In this document: in pieces, positions 6,359 through 14,629 of the stretch
Position numbering within the stretch: position 1 is the stretch's first letter
Layout: every line of letters starts with the position of its first letter
Assembly (NCBI GenBank): GCA_964482395.1
Contig: CAYZXK010000058.1
Location: forward strand, 1-16,418
Length of the DNA stretch: 16,418 nt
Source: CAYZXK01 sp964482395
Lineage (GTDB): Bacteria; Planctomycetota; Phycisphaerae; UBA1845; Fen-1342
Reading direction: 5' to 3'
Notes under the pieces: model-generated
Told to the model about the DNA's origin: nothing
Databases searched by the model: none
The model's input: the letters and a program-made list of their open reading frames with translations, nothing else
Translations under genes and position numbers: made by a program

Positions 6359-8080
6359 ATGTTCGCACCGCGTCGGAGGCCGTTGTCGGCAGGCCTGCCG
6401 CTCGTACTGACCATCGCAGTGGTTCTGGCCGGGCCGTCGGCCATGCACGCAGCCGAAGAACACCCTCTGCTGCCGATCATGGAAAGCGAGTTGCGGCTGT
6501 CGATGGAGAAGCTGGTCAGCCCGGAGGGCACCCGACCATATTTCATTCAGTATGCGGTCACCGACTCGCAGACCCTGACCGTGGCAGCGACTTTGGGTTC
6601 GGTTACGCGGGACCTGGTCGACCATGACCGGCTTTTGGACGTGGATGTCCGGTGCGGGGACTACACGCTGGACTCGACTCGCCAGATCCGCGGCGGCAGC
6701 GATTTCGACTTTAGCTGGCGGGAAGCCGCAAGCCTCCCGCTCAACGACGATCCGATCGCCACGCGTCAAACGCTCTGGCTGGCTACCGACGAGGCATTCA
6801 AGGCCGCGGTCAAGCGCCTGGCCCAGGTGAAGGCGAACTTGAAGGTCAAGGTCGAGGAGGAGGACCCGTCCGATGATTTTTCGCGCGAGCCGCCTAGCGT
6901 GCACATCGGCCCCTGGATAACCCAGCCCTTCGACCGGGCGGAGCTTGTCGCCCGGGTCAAAAAGTACTCTCAGCGGTTCCGCAGCCAGCCCTTGATCTAT
7001 ATCTCCAGCGTCAACCTGACCGGCAACACGCTCAACCGGCTGGCGGTCAACTCCGAAGGCAGCAAGCTCCAGTTCGGTCGCGGCTACTGGCGAATCCAGA
7101 TCATGGGTTCCACCATCGCCGACGACGGCATGGAGCTGTGGCAATCCAAGAGCTTCGACGCTTTCGACCCGGAGGGTCTGCCCGACGACCAGCAGGTGCT
7201 GCAAGCCGTCGATCAGGTAATCGAAGAGCTGCTGGCCCTGCGGGCCGCCCCGCTGGTCGAACCCTACACCGGCCCGGCCATTCTCCTGAACCGGGCCAGC
7301 GCGGTCTTCTTCCACGAGATTTTCGGACACCGGATAGAGGGCCACCGCCAGAAGGATGTGCAGGAGGGGCAGACTTTCGCCAAGAAGCTCGGACAGCCGG
7401 TGCTGCCGTCATTCATCAGCGTCATCGACGACCCGACCCTGCGCAGCTTCCGCGGGATCAGCTTGAACGGGTTCTACGAATTCGACGAAGAATGCGTTCC
7501 GGCCCAGCCCGCCCGCCTGGTGGATGCCGGCGTGCTGAAGACTTTCCTGATGTCGCGGTCGCCGACCCGCGGCATCACCAGATCCAACGGCCATGGCCGT
7601 CGCCAGCCCGGGGCTCAGGTGGTGGCTCGGATGGGCAACCTGATCGTCGAATCCACCCAGCAGGTGCCCTTTGAGCAGCTCAGAGCCCGGCTGATCCAGG
7701 AATGCAGCCGGCAGGGGAAAGAGTACGGCCTGCTGTTCGCCGACATCTCGGGCGGATTCACCATGACCGAGCGATACCTGCCGCAGGCTTTCAAAGTCGT
7801 TCCCATTCTGGTCTACCGGGTATTCGCGGACGGCCGCCCCGATGAGCTGGTCCGCGGCGTGGACATCGTCGGCACGCCGCTGACCTGTTTCTCGAAGATT
7901 CTCTGCACCGGCGACGACCCGGACGTCTTCAACGGCTACTGCGGAGCGGAATCCGGTTCGATCCCGGTCTCCGGCATCTCGCCCAGCATCCTGGTCGAGC
8001 AGATCGAGGTCGAAAAGCGGGAGAAGGCTCAGGACCGTCCGCCGATCCTGGAAGCTCCGATCGCCTCGGAGCAGCGCTGA
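6359..8080 (+). CDS. Exported TldD/PmbA-family metallopeptidase with intact zinc motif
   Basis: This 573-residue protein begins with a Sec-type signal peptide (PRRRPL, then AGLPLVLTIAVVLAG, small residues near AMHAA). The TldD fold follows. The family zinc signature HEIFGH is at 319-324, continuing as RIEGHR, and the C-terminal NGYCGAESGS carries Cys528 in the position of the conserved TldD cysteine (CGKxGQ block). ISVIDDP, GVLKTFLMSR and SNGHGR match family blocks. E. coli TldD works with TldE in the cytosol, digesting unfolded peptides and maturing microcin B17 and degrading CcdA; an exported form is unusual. The start was chosen because GAGGAG precedes ATG 6359 by 6 nt and the signal peptide begins there; GTG 6338 is an alternative. 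A catalytically degenerate paralogue follows 96-156 bp downstream, probably a partner. Confidence 0.85.
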   Translation: MFAPRRRPLSAGLPLVLTIAVVLAGPSAMHAAEEHPLLPIMESELRLSMEKLVSPEGTRPYFIQYAVTDSQTLTVAATLGSVTRDLVDHDRLLDVDVRCGDYTLDSTRQIRGGSDFDFSWREAASLPLNDDPIATRQTLWLATDEAFKAAVKRLAQVKANLKVKVEEEDPSDDFSREPPSVHIGPWITQPFDRAELVARVKKYSQRFRSQPLIYISSVNLTGNTLNRLAVNSEGSKLQFGRGYWRIQIMGSTIADDGMELWQSKSFDAFDPEGLPDDQQVLQAVDQVIEELLALRAAPLVEPYTGPAILLNRASAVFFHEIFGHRIEGHRQKDVQEGQTFAKKLGQPVLPSFISVIDDPTLRSFRGISLNGFYEFDEECVPAQPARLVDAGVLKTFLMSRSPTRGITRSNGHGRRQPGAQVVARMGNLIVESTQQVPFEQLRARLIQECSRQGKEYGLLFADISGGFTMTERYLPQAFKVVPILVYRVFADGRPDELVRGVDIVGTPLTCFSKILCTGDDPDVFNGYCGAESGSIPVSGISPSILVEQIEVEKREKAQDRPPILEAPIASEQR

Positions 8081-8236
8081 TTCCCAAGCCGGGTGCGGGC
8101 GGCATGGCGAACGTTCCGGTCCAGCCCGCCACCCCGCCGGCGAAATGGTGGCGGCAAAGTGATGAGGGTCGACTAAGTGGCAAACGCGATCATTTCACCA
8201 GGTCGTCGGGTTTCTCAAACTGCTGGGCGGCCGGCC

Positions 8237-9964
8237 ATGAAGCCAGTTGCGGCCGCGGTGGTCCTGGCCATCGGCTGCCAGTTGACCGCCGGTGCCGGCC
8301 AGACCGTCGAGCGGGAGCTGGAGCGTGACGTGGTGCTGCGGGCCATGGTGGACGAGCTGAACCGCAGCATGACCAGCCTGGGGCTGGCCGATCTGGAAAG
8401 GCCGTACTTCATCGAATATGCGCTGCTCGACGCCGGCCATGCCTGGGTGAGCGCCCGGCTCGGTGCGGTCACCGGCCGCAACCAGGGCCGGTCCCGCTGG
8501 CTCAGGACCGACGTCCGGGTGGGCTCCTACGAGCTGGACAACAGCAACTTCTCGGGGGGCTACGGCTATGGCGGCCCGGGACGCAGCGCCGGGTTCGGGG
8601 CCGATGTGCCCATCGAGGATGACTACCACGCCATTCGACAGGCGATCTGGTGGGCGACTGACCGCGATTACAAGCAGGTGGTGGAGCAGTTGGCCGCCAA
8701 GAAGGCTTTCATGGAAAGCAAGATGATTACGGATAAGCCGGACGACTTCAGCCGAGAGCCGCCGAGCGTATACTTCGAAGAGCGTTTCTGGCAGGCCCCA
8801 GAGCAGCCGGACTCGCTCCCCGAGCTGGACCTGGCCAGTTTCGAGGAGCTGGCGATCGGGCTCTCGGCGGTCTTCCGCGAGTATCCTGACATCAGGAGTT
8901 CGGGAGTCAGTGCCGGGGGGTACGTGGACCACAAATACTTGGTCAATAGCGAGGGGACCCGACTGCGCACCCGTCAGCGGCGGCTTGCGATCTCGGTCAC
9001 GGCCACGGTCCAGGCCGAGGATGGGATGGAGCTGTCCGACTCTTTTTCGGTCTATGCCCGCCAGTGGGCGGAGCTACCCGACAGCGACGAACTGATGCGG
9101 CGGTGTCACCAAATGGCCCGCCAGCTTGTCGGCCTCAAAGATGCTCCGATCCTCGACAACTACACCGGTCCAGTGCTCTTCGAGGCCGAGCCGGCCGCGA
9201 TGCTGTTCTGGTGGCAGTTCGGCAGCTCACTGGGCGGAGGCCAGCGACCGGTGGGAAGCGCCACCAGCCCGGATGACCTGTGCAACAAGCTGAACAAACG
9301 CATCCTGCCGCGCTTCCTGAACGTAATCGACGATCCGCTGCGGGAGACGCTGGCCGGCATGCCCGTGCTGGGCCATTACTTGTATGACGACCAGGGAGTG
9401 AAGGCCGAGCCGGTTGAGGTGGTGCGGGCCGGCCGGCTCAAAGCCCTGCTCATGTCCCGCAACCCGTCCAAAGAGTTCCAGCGTTCAAACGGGCACGGCC
9501 GGGGGCTCTTCGGACCCCAGGCCGCGGTCGGCTGCCTGATCGTCACCGCGGACCCGGCCACCGACGCCGAAGGACTGAAACGTGAATTGCTGGAGGCTTG
9601 CGAGGATGAGGGGCTGGAGTACGGCTTGCGGGTGGCGTCACTGGGCAGCGTTGGCGGCGGCCGGTCCGGATACTCCGGCCGACATCGGGAGTACTGGGGA
9701 GCGGCCACCCCGTTGATGATGTACAAGGTATATCCGGACGGACGAGAGGAACTGGTCCGCGGGGCTGAAATCGCCCGGATCGACCTCAAGGCGTTCAAAC
9801 GGATCCTCGCGGCCGGCGATACGCCATACGTGTTCAACGCCGGTTGGGGTACCGAGGGCCTAACGGTCGCCGCACCCGCCTTGGTGTTCGAAGAGCTGGA
9901 CCTGGCCAAAATCGACCGGGATTTCGACAAGCCGCCGGTCCTGCCCGCACCGCTGGCAAGGTGA
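8237..9964 (+). CDS. Exported TldE/PmbA-like paralogue lacking the zinc motif
   Basis: This 575-residue protein is collinear with the preceding TldD-like protein: RPYFIEYALLDAG, DFSREPPSVYFEE, NVIDDP, LKALLMSRNP and SNGHGRG have direct counterparts. At the zinc site the aligned segment reads WWQFGS (325-330), replacing His, Glu and His by Trp, Trp and Ser. The C-terminal Cys is replaced by Trp537 (NAGWGTEG). It therefore cannot bind zinc as TldD does and is probably the non-catalytic subunit, as TldE/PmbA is in E. coli. The N-terminus MKPVAAAVVLAIGCQLTAGAG looks like a signal peptide; AIGC could be a weak lipobox. A GTG at 8177, with GAGGG 8 nt before it, would add 20 residues and is a real alternative. 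It is probably co-transcribed with the upstream gene, as no terminator is visible between them. Confidence 0.82.
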   Translation: MKPVAAAVVLAIGCQLTAGAGQTVERELERDVVLRAMVDELNRSMTSLGLADLERPYFIEYALLDAGHAWVSARLGAVTGRNQGRSRWLRTDVRVGSYELDNSNFSGGYGYGGPGRSAGFGADVPIEDDYHAIRQAIWWATDRDYKQVVEQLAAKKAFMESKMITDKPDDFSREPPSVYFEERFWQAPEQPDSLPELDLASFEELAIGLSAVFREYPDIRSSGVSAGGYVDHKYLVNSEGTRLRTRQRRLAISVTATVQAEDGMELSDSFSVYARQWAELPDSDELMRRCHQMARQLVGLKDAPILDNYTGPVLFEAEPAAMLFWWQFGSSLGGGQRPVGSATSPDDLCNKLNKRILPRFLNVIDDPLRETLAGMPVLGHYLYDDQGVKAEPVEVVRAGRLKALLMSRNPSKEFQRSNGHGRGLFGPQAAVGCLIVTADPATDAEGLKRELLEACEDEGLEYGLRVASLGSVGGGRSGYSGRHREYWGAATPLMMYKVYPDGREELVRGAEIARIDLKAFKRILAAGDTPYVFNAGWGTEGLTVAAPALVFEELDLAKIDRDFDKPPVLPAPLAR

Positions 9965-10013
9965 CCCCCCGGCTGTGGTGCCGCTTTTTCGGACCGGCCT
10001 GGCTGGGGCTTGT

Positions 10014-10066
10014 CCGGCCGACGAGGAGGCGATCGATCTGGACTGATCGCGAGGCGGGTCGGCCGG
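10014..10066 (+). repeat. Nested inverted repeat between the TldE-like gene and the GH94 promoter
   Basis: The outer arms CCGGCCGAC (10014-10022) and GTCGGCCGG (10058-10066) are perfect complements. Inside, GCGATC (10029-10034) pairs with GATCGC (10045-10050) around a 10-nt loop. The two stems are separated by a purine-rich internal loop (GAGGAG / GAGGCGG). It starts 49 nt after the TldE-like stop and ends 21 bp before the GH94 -35. No T-tract follows, so it is either a non-canonical terminator or 3' structure of the tldD-like transcript, or a DNA-level site. Confidence 0.5.
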
Positions 10067-10087
10067 CGGTGGGATAAGTAGGTGGGA

Positions 10088-10117
10088 TTGACTTGGCGGG
10101 CGTACTATGTGTATCCT
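10088..10117 (+). promoter_or_regulatory. Candidate sigma70-type promoter of the GH94 gene
   Basis: TTGACT (10088-10093, 5 of 6) and TATCCT (10112-10117, 4 of 6) are separated by 18 bp, predicting transcription from about 10124. The leader to ATG 10195 is about 71 nt. The position of the LacI-type operator immediately downstream supports it. Confidence 0.5.
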
Positions 10118-10124
10118 GGGGTTA

Positions 10125-10138
10125 TGAAAGCGTTTTCA
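10125..10138. promoter_or_regulatory. LacI-family operator over the GH94 transcription start
   Basis: TGAAAGCGTTTTCA is symmetric except for one base pair, with the central CG and AAnCGnTT core typical of LacI/GalR-family operators. It also fits the Gram-positive cre pattern TGWAANCGNTNWCA at every defined position. It covers the predicted start site, the usual place for steric repression. A sugar-responsive LacI-family repressor is inferred; none is encoded in the window. Confidence 0.65.
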
Positions 10139-10178
10139 GCTTGCCGGGACGGCTGCCTGAGCGGGTCTCGGTGCCGGC

Positions 10179-10185
10179 GGGAGGG
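10179..10185 (+). promoter_or_regulatory. SD that sets the GH94 start
   Basis: GGGAGGG lies 9 nt before ATG 10195. The frame is open further upstream to a TTG-less region starting at 10093, but that start would fall inside the promoter and the added residues do not resemble GH94 N-termini. Confidence 0.6.
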
Positions 10186-10194
10186 CTCTGCCCC

Positions 10195-12666
10195 ATGAGC
10201 ACGGTCGCCAAGGTGGTACCGGAGCTTGGCCAGCCGCCGGAAGCAACGCCCGTGGTGGTCCGCCGTTACGGCTACTTTGCCGCCACCGGGAGCGAGTTTT
10301 GCATCACTGACCCCAAGACGCCGCGGCCCTGGGTGAACATCATCGCCAACCCGCGTCTGGGGCTGGCGGTCAGCCAGACCGGCAGCGGCTTCACCTGGAT
10401 CGACAACGCTCAGCTCGCGGCGGTGACCCGCTGGCAGCAAGACTTGGTCCGCGACTGCTACGGCAAATTCATCTATGTGCGGGACGCGGAGACCGGGGTG
10501 CTGTGGTCGTTGTCGCCGGCTCCGGTCTGGCCGGCGTATGATGAATTCACCTGCCGCCACGGACTGGGCTACACTACATTCCAGACCACCCTGGCCGGCA
10601 TAGCCGCTCGTTGGACTTTGTTCGCCCATGCCGAGGAGCCGGTCGAGCTGTGGCAGGTCGAGCTGGTCAACCTGAGCGACCGGCCGCGTCGTTTAGAGCT
10701 ATGCGCTTTCCTGGAATGGGTTTGCGGGGTAGCGCCCGCAACGCGGCGTGAATTCCACCGGCTGTTTCTGGAGACCAGATACGACCTGAGTCGCGGGGCG
10801 GTCTTCGCCACCAGTCACATGTGGGAGGTGCCCTCGCAGCGGTGGGGACATTGGAACACGAGTTTCCCATATGTCTGCGCCCTGGCTTGCACCGAGCCGG
10901 TCCGGTCCGCACTGGGCGACAAGCTGGCTTTTCTCGGACGTTACGGTGAGCTGAACCGCCCGGCCGCCTTGTTTCAGGACCGTTGGCGGGCAGCCTTCGG
11001 GCGGCATGAAGACGCGGTCGCAGCTTTGCGATGTGTGATCGAGCTGCGGCCCAGTCAGCGTCACCAGCTCGGCTATCTCCTAGCGGCAAGCGAGTCACAG
11101 GCCGCAGTGGAGCGGATTCTCGACCAACTCGGCAACGTGGAGGCGATCAGCGCGGCACTCCAAGAAATTCGCAGCGTATGGCGGTCGCGTTTGGCGGCTC
11201 ACCGCGTGCAAACCCCGGAGCCATCGCTCAACTACCTGGTCAACGACTGGTGCCGCTATCAGGCCATTTCCGGGCGCTTATGGGGCCGGTGCGGGTATTA
11301 TCAGCAGAGCGGGGCCTACGGCTTTCGTGACCAGTTGCAGGACTCACAGGTCTGGCTGACCATCGAGCCGCGACGGTGCCGCGAGCAGATCAACCTGCAC
11401 GCGGCCCATCAGTTCGCCGACGGCTCGGTCTACCATTGGTGGCATCCGCTGACCGAGCAGGGGCACGTTACCGCCGTCAGCGACGACCTGCTTTGGCTGC
11501 CATTTGTGATCGCCAACTACGTCAAGGAAACCGGCAGCCTCGACCTGCTCAAGGACACCGCCCCGTTTATCGATGAGCCGACGCCGCAGCCGCTGACCGA
11601 GCACGTCCGGCGGGCCTTCGAGCGGGTCTTTCGGCGCGTCAGCCCCCGGGGCCTGCCCTGCATCGGGGCCGGCGATTGGAATGACGGCCTCAGCGCGGTT
11701 GGGCTGGCCGGACGGGGCGAGTCGGTGTGGCTGGGCCACTTCCTGGTTGGGCTGCTGGCGGACTGGGCCGAGATTTATCGGCGACTGGGGATTGAGGAGC
11801 TGGACGGCAGCCAGAGATGGAAGGACCTGGCCGAGGAGTTTGACCGGCGTCGGGCGGCGCTGATCCAGGCCATCAATGAGCACGCCTGGGACGGCCACTG
11901 GTACATCCGGGCCACGCTGGACGATGGTTCGAAGCTGGGTAGCCGGGAAAGCCGGGTCGCTCGAATCTTCCTCAACGCCCAAACCTGGGCGGTGCTGAAC
12001 GACGTCGCCCCGCCGGAGCGGGCCAGGCAGTGCATGGCGGCGGTGCGCGAACACCTGCTGAGCGAGGCCGGCGTTGCCCTGCTGGCCCCGGCGTTCGACC
12101 ACCCGGTCCGCGAGATCGGTTACATCACCCGATATCCGCCCGGGGTCCGTGAAAACGGGGGGGTCTACACGCACGCCGCCACCTGGGCGATCGCTGCGGC
12201 CTGCAAGCTGCGCGACCCGGAACTCGCCGGCCGGCTGCTGGAGGCAATCAACCCGGCCACCAAGGACCCGGAACGGTACTGGGCCGAGCCATATGTACTG
12301 CCCGGAAACGTGGACGGGCCGGACTCCCCGCATCACGGTCGCGGCGGCTGGACGTGGTATACCGGCTCCGCTCAGTGGCTCCATCGGGTGGTAACGGAGT
12401 GGGTGCTGGGCGTGCGGCCGGAGTGGGACGGCTTGCGCATCGACCCTTGCCTGCCGCCTGGCTGGACCAGGGCCGGCATGATCCGCCCTTGGCGCGGGTG
12501 CAGCTACCGGATTCAGATTGAGCGGGCCGCAGCGGATCAGGTGCGAACCTGGCCGGCGGGTACAACTGCGGAGGTCCTGCTGGACGGCGTCAAACTGCCG
12601 GACAATCTCGTCCCGCCACCACCTCGGGCCGGCGAATCATGCGAGCTGCGCGTGTGGTGCCGTTGA
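10195..12666 (+). CDS. GH94 family beta-glycoside phosphorylase (cellobiose/chitobiose phosphorylase-like)
   Basis: This 823-residue cytosolic enzyme has no signal peptide. GH94 enzymes use phosphate to split a beta-linked disaccharide or oligosaccharide, giving sugar 1-phosphate and saving one ATP. The N-terminal beta-sandwich (about 20-290) shows PWVNIIANPRLGLAVSQTGSGFTW, and a linker and an (alpha/alpha)6 barrel follow. GDWNDG at 493-498 holds the family's catalytic Asp, and RYPPGVRENGGVYTHA (646-661) and SPHHGRGGWTWYTGSAQW are the conserved blocks around the phosphate and sugar sites. Length matches stand-alone phosphorylases (about 800) rather than cyclic beta-1,2-glucan synthases. Substrate (cellobiose, laminaribiose, chitobiose, sophoro-oligosaccharide or other) cannot be decided by eye. 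A LacI-type operator precedes it, and a sugar ABC importer lies convergent downstream. Confidence 0.92.
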   Translation: MSTVAKVVPELGQPPEATPVVVRRYGYFAATGSEFCITDPKTPRPWVNIIANPRLGLAVSQTGSGFTWIDNAQLAAVTRWQQDLVRDCYGKFIYVRDAETGVLWSLSPAPVWPAYDEFTCRHGLGYTTFQTTLAGIAARWTLFAHAEEPVELWQVELVNLSDRPRRLELCAFLEWVCGVAPATRREFHRLFLETRYDLSRGAVFATSHMWEVPSQRWGHWNTSFPYVCALACTEPVRSALGDKLAFLGRYGELNRPAALFQDRWRAAFGRHEDAVAALRCVIELRPSQRHQLGYLLAASESQAAVERILDQLGNVEAISAALQEIRSVWRSRLAAHRVQTPEPSLNYLVNDWCRYQAISGRLWGRCGYYQQSGAYGFRDQLQDSQVWLTIEPRRCREQINLHAAHQFADGSVYHWWHPLTEQGHVTAVSDDLLWLPFVIANYVKETGSLDLLKDTAPFIDEPTPQPLTEHVRRAFERVFRRVSPRGLPCIGAGDWNDGLSAVGLAGRGESVWLGHFLVGLLADWAEIYRRLGIEELDGSQRWKDLAEEFDRRRAALIQAINEHAWDGHWYIRATLDDGSKLGSRESRVARIFLNAQTWAVLNDVAPPERARQCMAAVREHLLSEAGVALLAPAFDHPVREIGYITRYPPGVRENGGVYTHAATWAIAAACKLRDPELAGRLLEAINPATKDPERYWAEPYVLPGNVDGPDSPHHGRGGWTWYTGSAQWLHRVVTEWVLGVRPEWDGLRIDPCLPPGWTRAGMIRPWRGCSYRIQIERAAADQVRTWPAGTTAEVLLDGVKLPDNLVPPPPRAGESCELRVWCR

Positions 12667-12671
12667 TCAGC

Positions 12672-12685
12672 GGTCGTCCACGACC
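12672..12685 (+). terminator. Possible weak hairpin after the GH94 gene
   Basis: GGTCG (12672-12676) pairs with CGACC (12681-12685), beginning 6 nt after the GH94 stop, but TGAAAAG rather than a T-run follows. A second small stem (GGGAG 12763-12767, CTCCC 12771-12775) is followed by TTCTCT. Neither is a proper intrinsic terminator. The 132-bp convergent gap 12667-12798 shows nothing else. Confidence 0.25.
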
Positions 12686-12798
12686 TGAAAAGCCCCCAAT
12701 GGCATTCGCTTGAGAAAGGGGACCGCGCGCCGGACCGGCTGGCGGTTAGCACCGGGCGGTTCGGGAGCGGCTCCCTTCTCTCCCGGATGGAAGCGTGC

Positions 12799-13653
12799 TC
12801 AGCCCTTCAGGCCGGCAGTCGCGATGCCCCGAACGAAGGTGCGTTGGGCCAGGAAGAACAGCAGCAGCACGGGGAGGACGACCAGACTGGCCGCGGCCAT
12901 GAGCTGGTTCCAGGGCGTGTCCCCGGCCTTGCTCTGAAGGAACTGAAGGCCCAGGGCCAGGGTGAACTGGTCCTGATGAGTCAGGTAGATCAGCGGCCCG
13001 ATTAGGTCGTTCCAGACTGCCAGGCAGTGAAACAGAGCGACTACCGCCAGGGCGGGCTTGGACAGCGGCAGCATGATTCGCCAGAAGCAGCCCCAGCGGG
13101 TGCAGCCGTCCAGCATGGCCGACTCTTCCAGCTCGCGCGGAATCTGCATGAAGAACTGACGGAGCAGGAAGATGTTGAAGGCCGCCCCGAACCAGGCCGG
13201 CACCCACAGTGGCCGGAAGGTCCCGATCCACCCCAGGTGCTTGAATAGCACGTAGGTGGGAACCATGATGACCGGGAACGGTATCATCATGGTCGCCAGA
13301 CACACTCCAAACACCAGCCCGCGTCCAGGGAACGGCACCCGGGCGAAGCCATAGGCCGCGATCGAGCTGGAAAGCAGCACTCCCACCAGACTGAGAGCCA
13401 GGATGATCAGGGTGTTGCGGGCGTAAAGCAGGAAGTCGAAGTGTTGCGAGCGGATGATCTCGCTGTAGGCCGCCAGACTGGGCTGGCTGGGCCAGAAGTT
13501 CGGCTGCAAGACCTCGGTCGGTGGCTTGAGGCTGACGCAGATCATCCAGACCAGCGGCAGCGCGAAGAGGGCCGCCACCAGCACCAGCAGGGCGTAGACG
13601 ACCGCCCGGCCGAATGCGGTGCCCGTGAGGTTTGCCGCTGATTTGCCGCTCAC
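12799..13653 (-). CDS. Sugar ABC transporter permease, UgpE/MalG type
   Basis: This 284-residue inner-membrane protein has six predicted helices (near 15-40, 78-103, 111-133, 146-165, 200-222, 249-270). The cytoplasmic EAA loop RELEESAMLDGCTRWGCFWRIMLP (about 173-196) is the contact site for the ATPase in MalG-type permeases. The ending ...RTFVRGIATAGLKG is characteristic of the UgpE/LacG group. It pairs with the UgpA-type permease just upstream to form the translocation channel. The start is GTG 13653-13651, with GGAG 9 nt before it, and only 4 nt separate it from the preceding stop, so it is the third gene of a tight operon. No ATPase gene follows: the next gene downstream is convergent, so an MsmX-type shared ATPase elsewhere is inferred. 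Confidence 0.92.
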   Translation of the reverse strand: MSGKSAANLTGTAFGRAVVYALLVLVAALFALPLVWMICVSLKPPTEVLQPNFWPSQPSLAAYSEIIRSQHFDFLLYARNTLIILALSLVGVLLSSSIAAYGFARVPFPGRGLVFGVCLATMMIPFPVIMVPTYVLFKHLGWIGTFRPLWVPAWFGAAFNIFLLRQFFMQIPRELEESAMLDGCTRWGCFWRIMLPLSKPALAVVALFHCLAVWNDLIGPLIYLTHQDQFTLALGLQFLQSKAGDTPWNQLMAAASLVVLPVLLLFFLAQRTFVRGIATAGLKG

Positions 13654-13657
13654 GCGG

Positions 13658-14629
13658 TCAGGCTCCCCGGTAGTAGACTGCCCGTCGTCCTGCCAGAAAC
13701 ACCAGCCCGGTCAGAGCCAGAATGATCAGCAGTTGGATCCAGGCCATGGCGCTGGCGTATCCCATTTTCAGGTAGCGGAAGGCGTTGTCGAACAGATACA
13801 TCGTGTAGAAGTAAGTGCTGCGCTGGGGGCCCGGCTCGCCGCGCATCAGCACGTAGGGCAGAGCGAAGATCTGCCAGGTGCCGATCAGGGCGATGATGAC
13901 GTTGAAAAGGATGACCGGGCTGAGGCCGGGCAAAGTCACGTGCCAGAACCGCCGGGTGGCTGAGGCGCCGTCCAGCATCGCCGCTTCGTAAAGCTCCTCC
14001 GGAATCTCCTGAAGCCCGGCCAGGTAGATCACCACCGCCGAGCCCAGACCCCACAGACTCACCAGCACCAGAGCCGCCATGGCCCAGCCCGGCAGCGACA
14101 GCCACTCCGGGCCGGCCGCCAACCGGGTCAGCCACTGGGCGCGGTGCCCGGTCAGTGCGGCCAGCGCGGCGTTAAGGCCGTCCAGGGTCGGACTGATCCA
14201 TCGCAAAGCTTGGTTGATCAGCCCGTATTCGGGATTCAGCATCCACAGCCAGACCAGGCCGGTTCCGACCAGCGGCACCACAGTCGGAACGAAGACGCAG
14301 GCGCGGAACCAGCTCTGGCCGCGCACCCGCTGGTTGAGCAGCACCGCCAGCAGCACAGCCGCCACCGTTCCCAGTGGAATCGCCAGGGCTGCGTAGACCG
14401 CCGTATTCAGCAGCACTTTGTGGAACACCGGGTCGACCACCAGGGCCCGGTAGTTGGCGGCGCCGATGTACACCGGCCTCTGCAAGAGCGGGTAGTCGCA
14501 GAAACTGATATACAGCGACATGCCCATCGGCACCGCCAGAAACAGCAGGAAGCCCAGCCACCAGGGCGCAGTCCACAGCAGGCCACTGGCCACGGCCCGG
14601 GCGCCGTTGCCCCAGCGTGCCCGGTTCAT
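13658..14629 (-). CDS. Sugar ABC transporter permease, UgpA/MalF type
   Basis: This 323-residue protein has six predicted helices (near 14-38, 75-99, 109-131, 181-205, 236-261, 296-315). The EAA loop EELYEAAMLDGASATRRFWHVTLP spans about 211-234. The region 132-180 between helices 3 and 4 is an extended periplasmic insert (ALTGHRAQWLTRLAAGPEW), as seen in several UgpA/LacF-type permeases. The ATG (14629-14627) shares the sequence ATGA with the TGA of the solute-binding protein gene, a 4-bp overlap that implies translational coupling. The frame is open upstream to 14785, but that stretch is antisense-frame sequence within the solute-binding gene and lacks homology. It functions with the downstream permease and the binding protein in carbohydrate uptake. 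Confidence 0.92.
   Translation of the reverse strand: MNRARWGNGARAVASGLLWTAPWWLGFLLFLAVPMGMSLYISFCDYPLLQRPVYIGAANYRALVVDPVFHKVLLNTAVYAALAIPLGTVAAVLLAVLLNQRVRGQSWFRACVFVPTVVPLVGTGLVWLWMLNPEYGLINQALRWISPTLDGLNAALAALTGHRAQWLTRLAAGPEWLSLPGWAMAALVLVSLWGLGSAVVIYLAGLQEIPEELYEAAMLDGASATRRFWHVTLPGLSPVILFNVIIALIGTWQIFALPYVLMRGEPGPQRSTYFYTMYLFDNAFRYLKMGYASAMAWIQLLIILALTGLVFLAGRRAVYYRGA

Noticed and set aside
6302..7345. Minus-strand open frame of 347 codons opposite the TldD-like gene
   Set aside because: Shadow of the real coding frame; no signal, motif or SD of its own.
8104..8328. Short plus-strand ORF in the gap between the two TldD-like genes
   Set aside because: Most of it overlaps the start of the second paralogue in another frame, it lacks an SD, and its C-terminal part is shadow-like.
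11344..12384. Minus-strand open frame of 346 codons opposite the GH94 gene
   Set aside because: Antisense to conserved GH94 catalytic blocks, with shadow-type composition.
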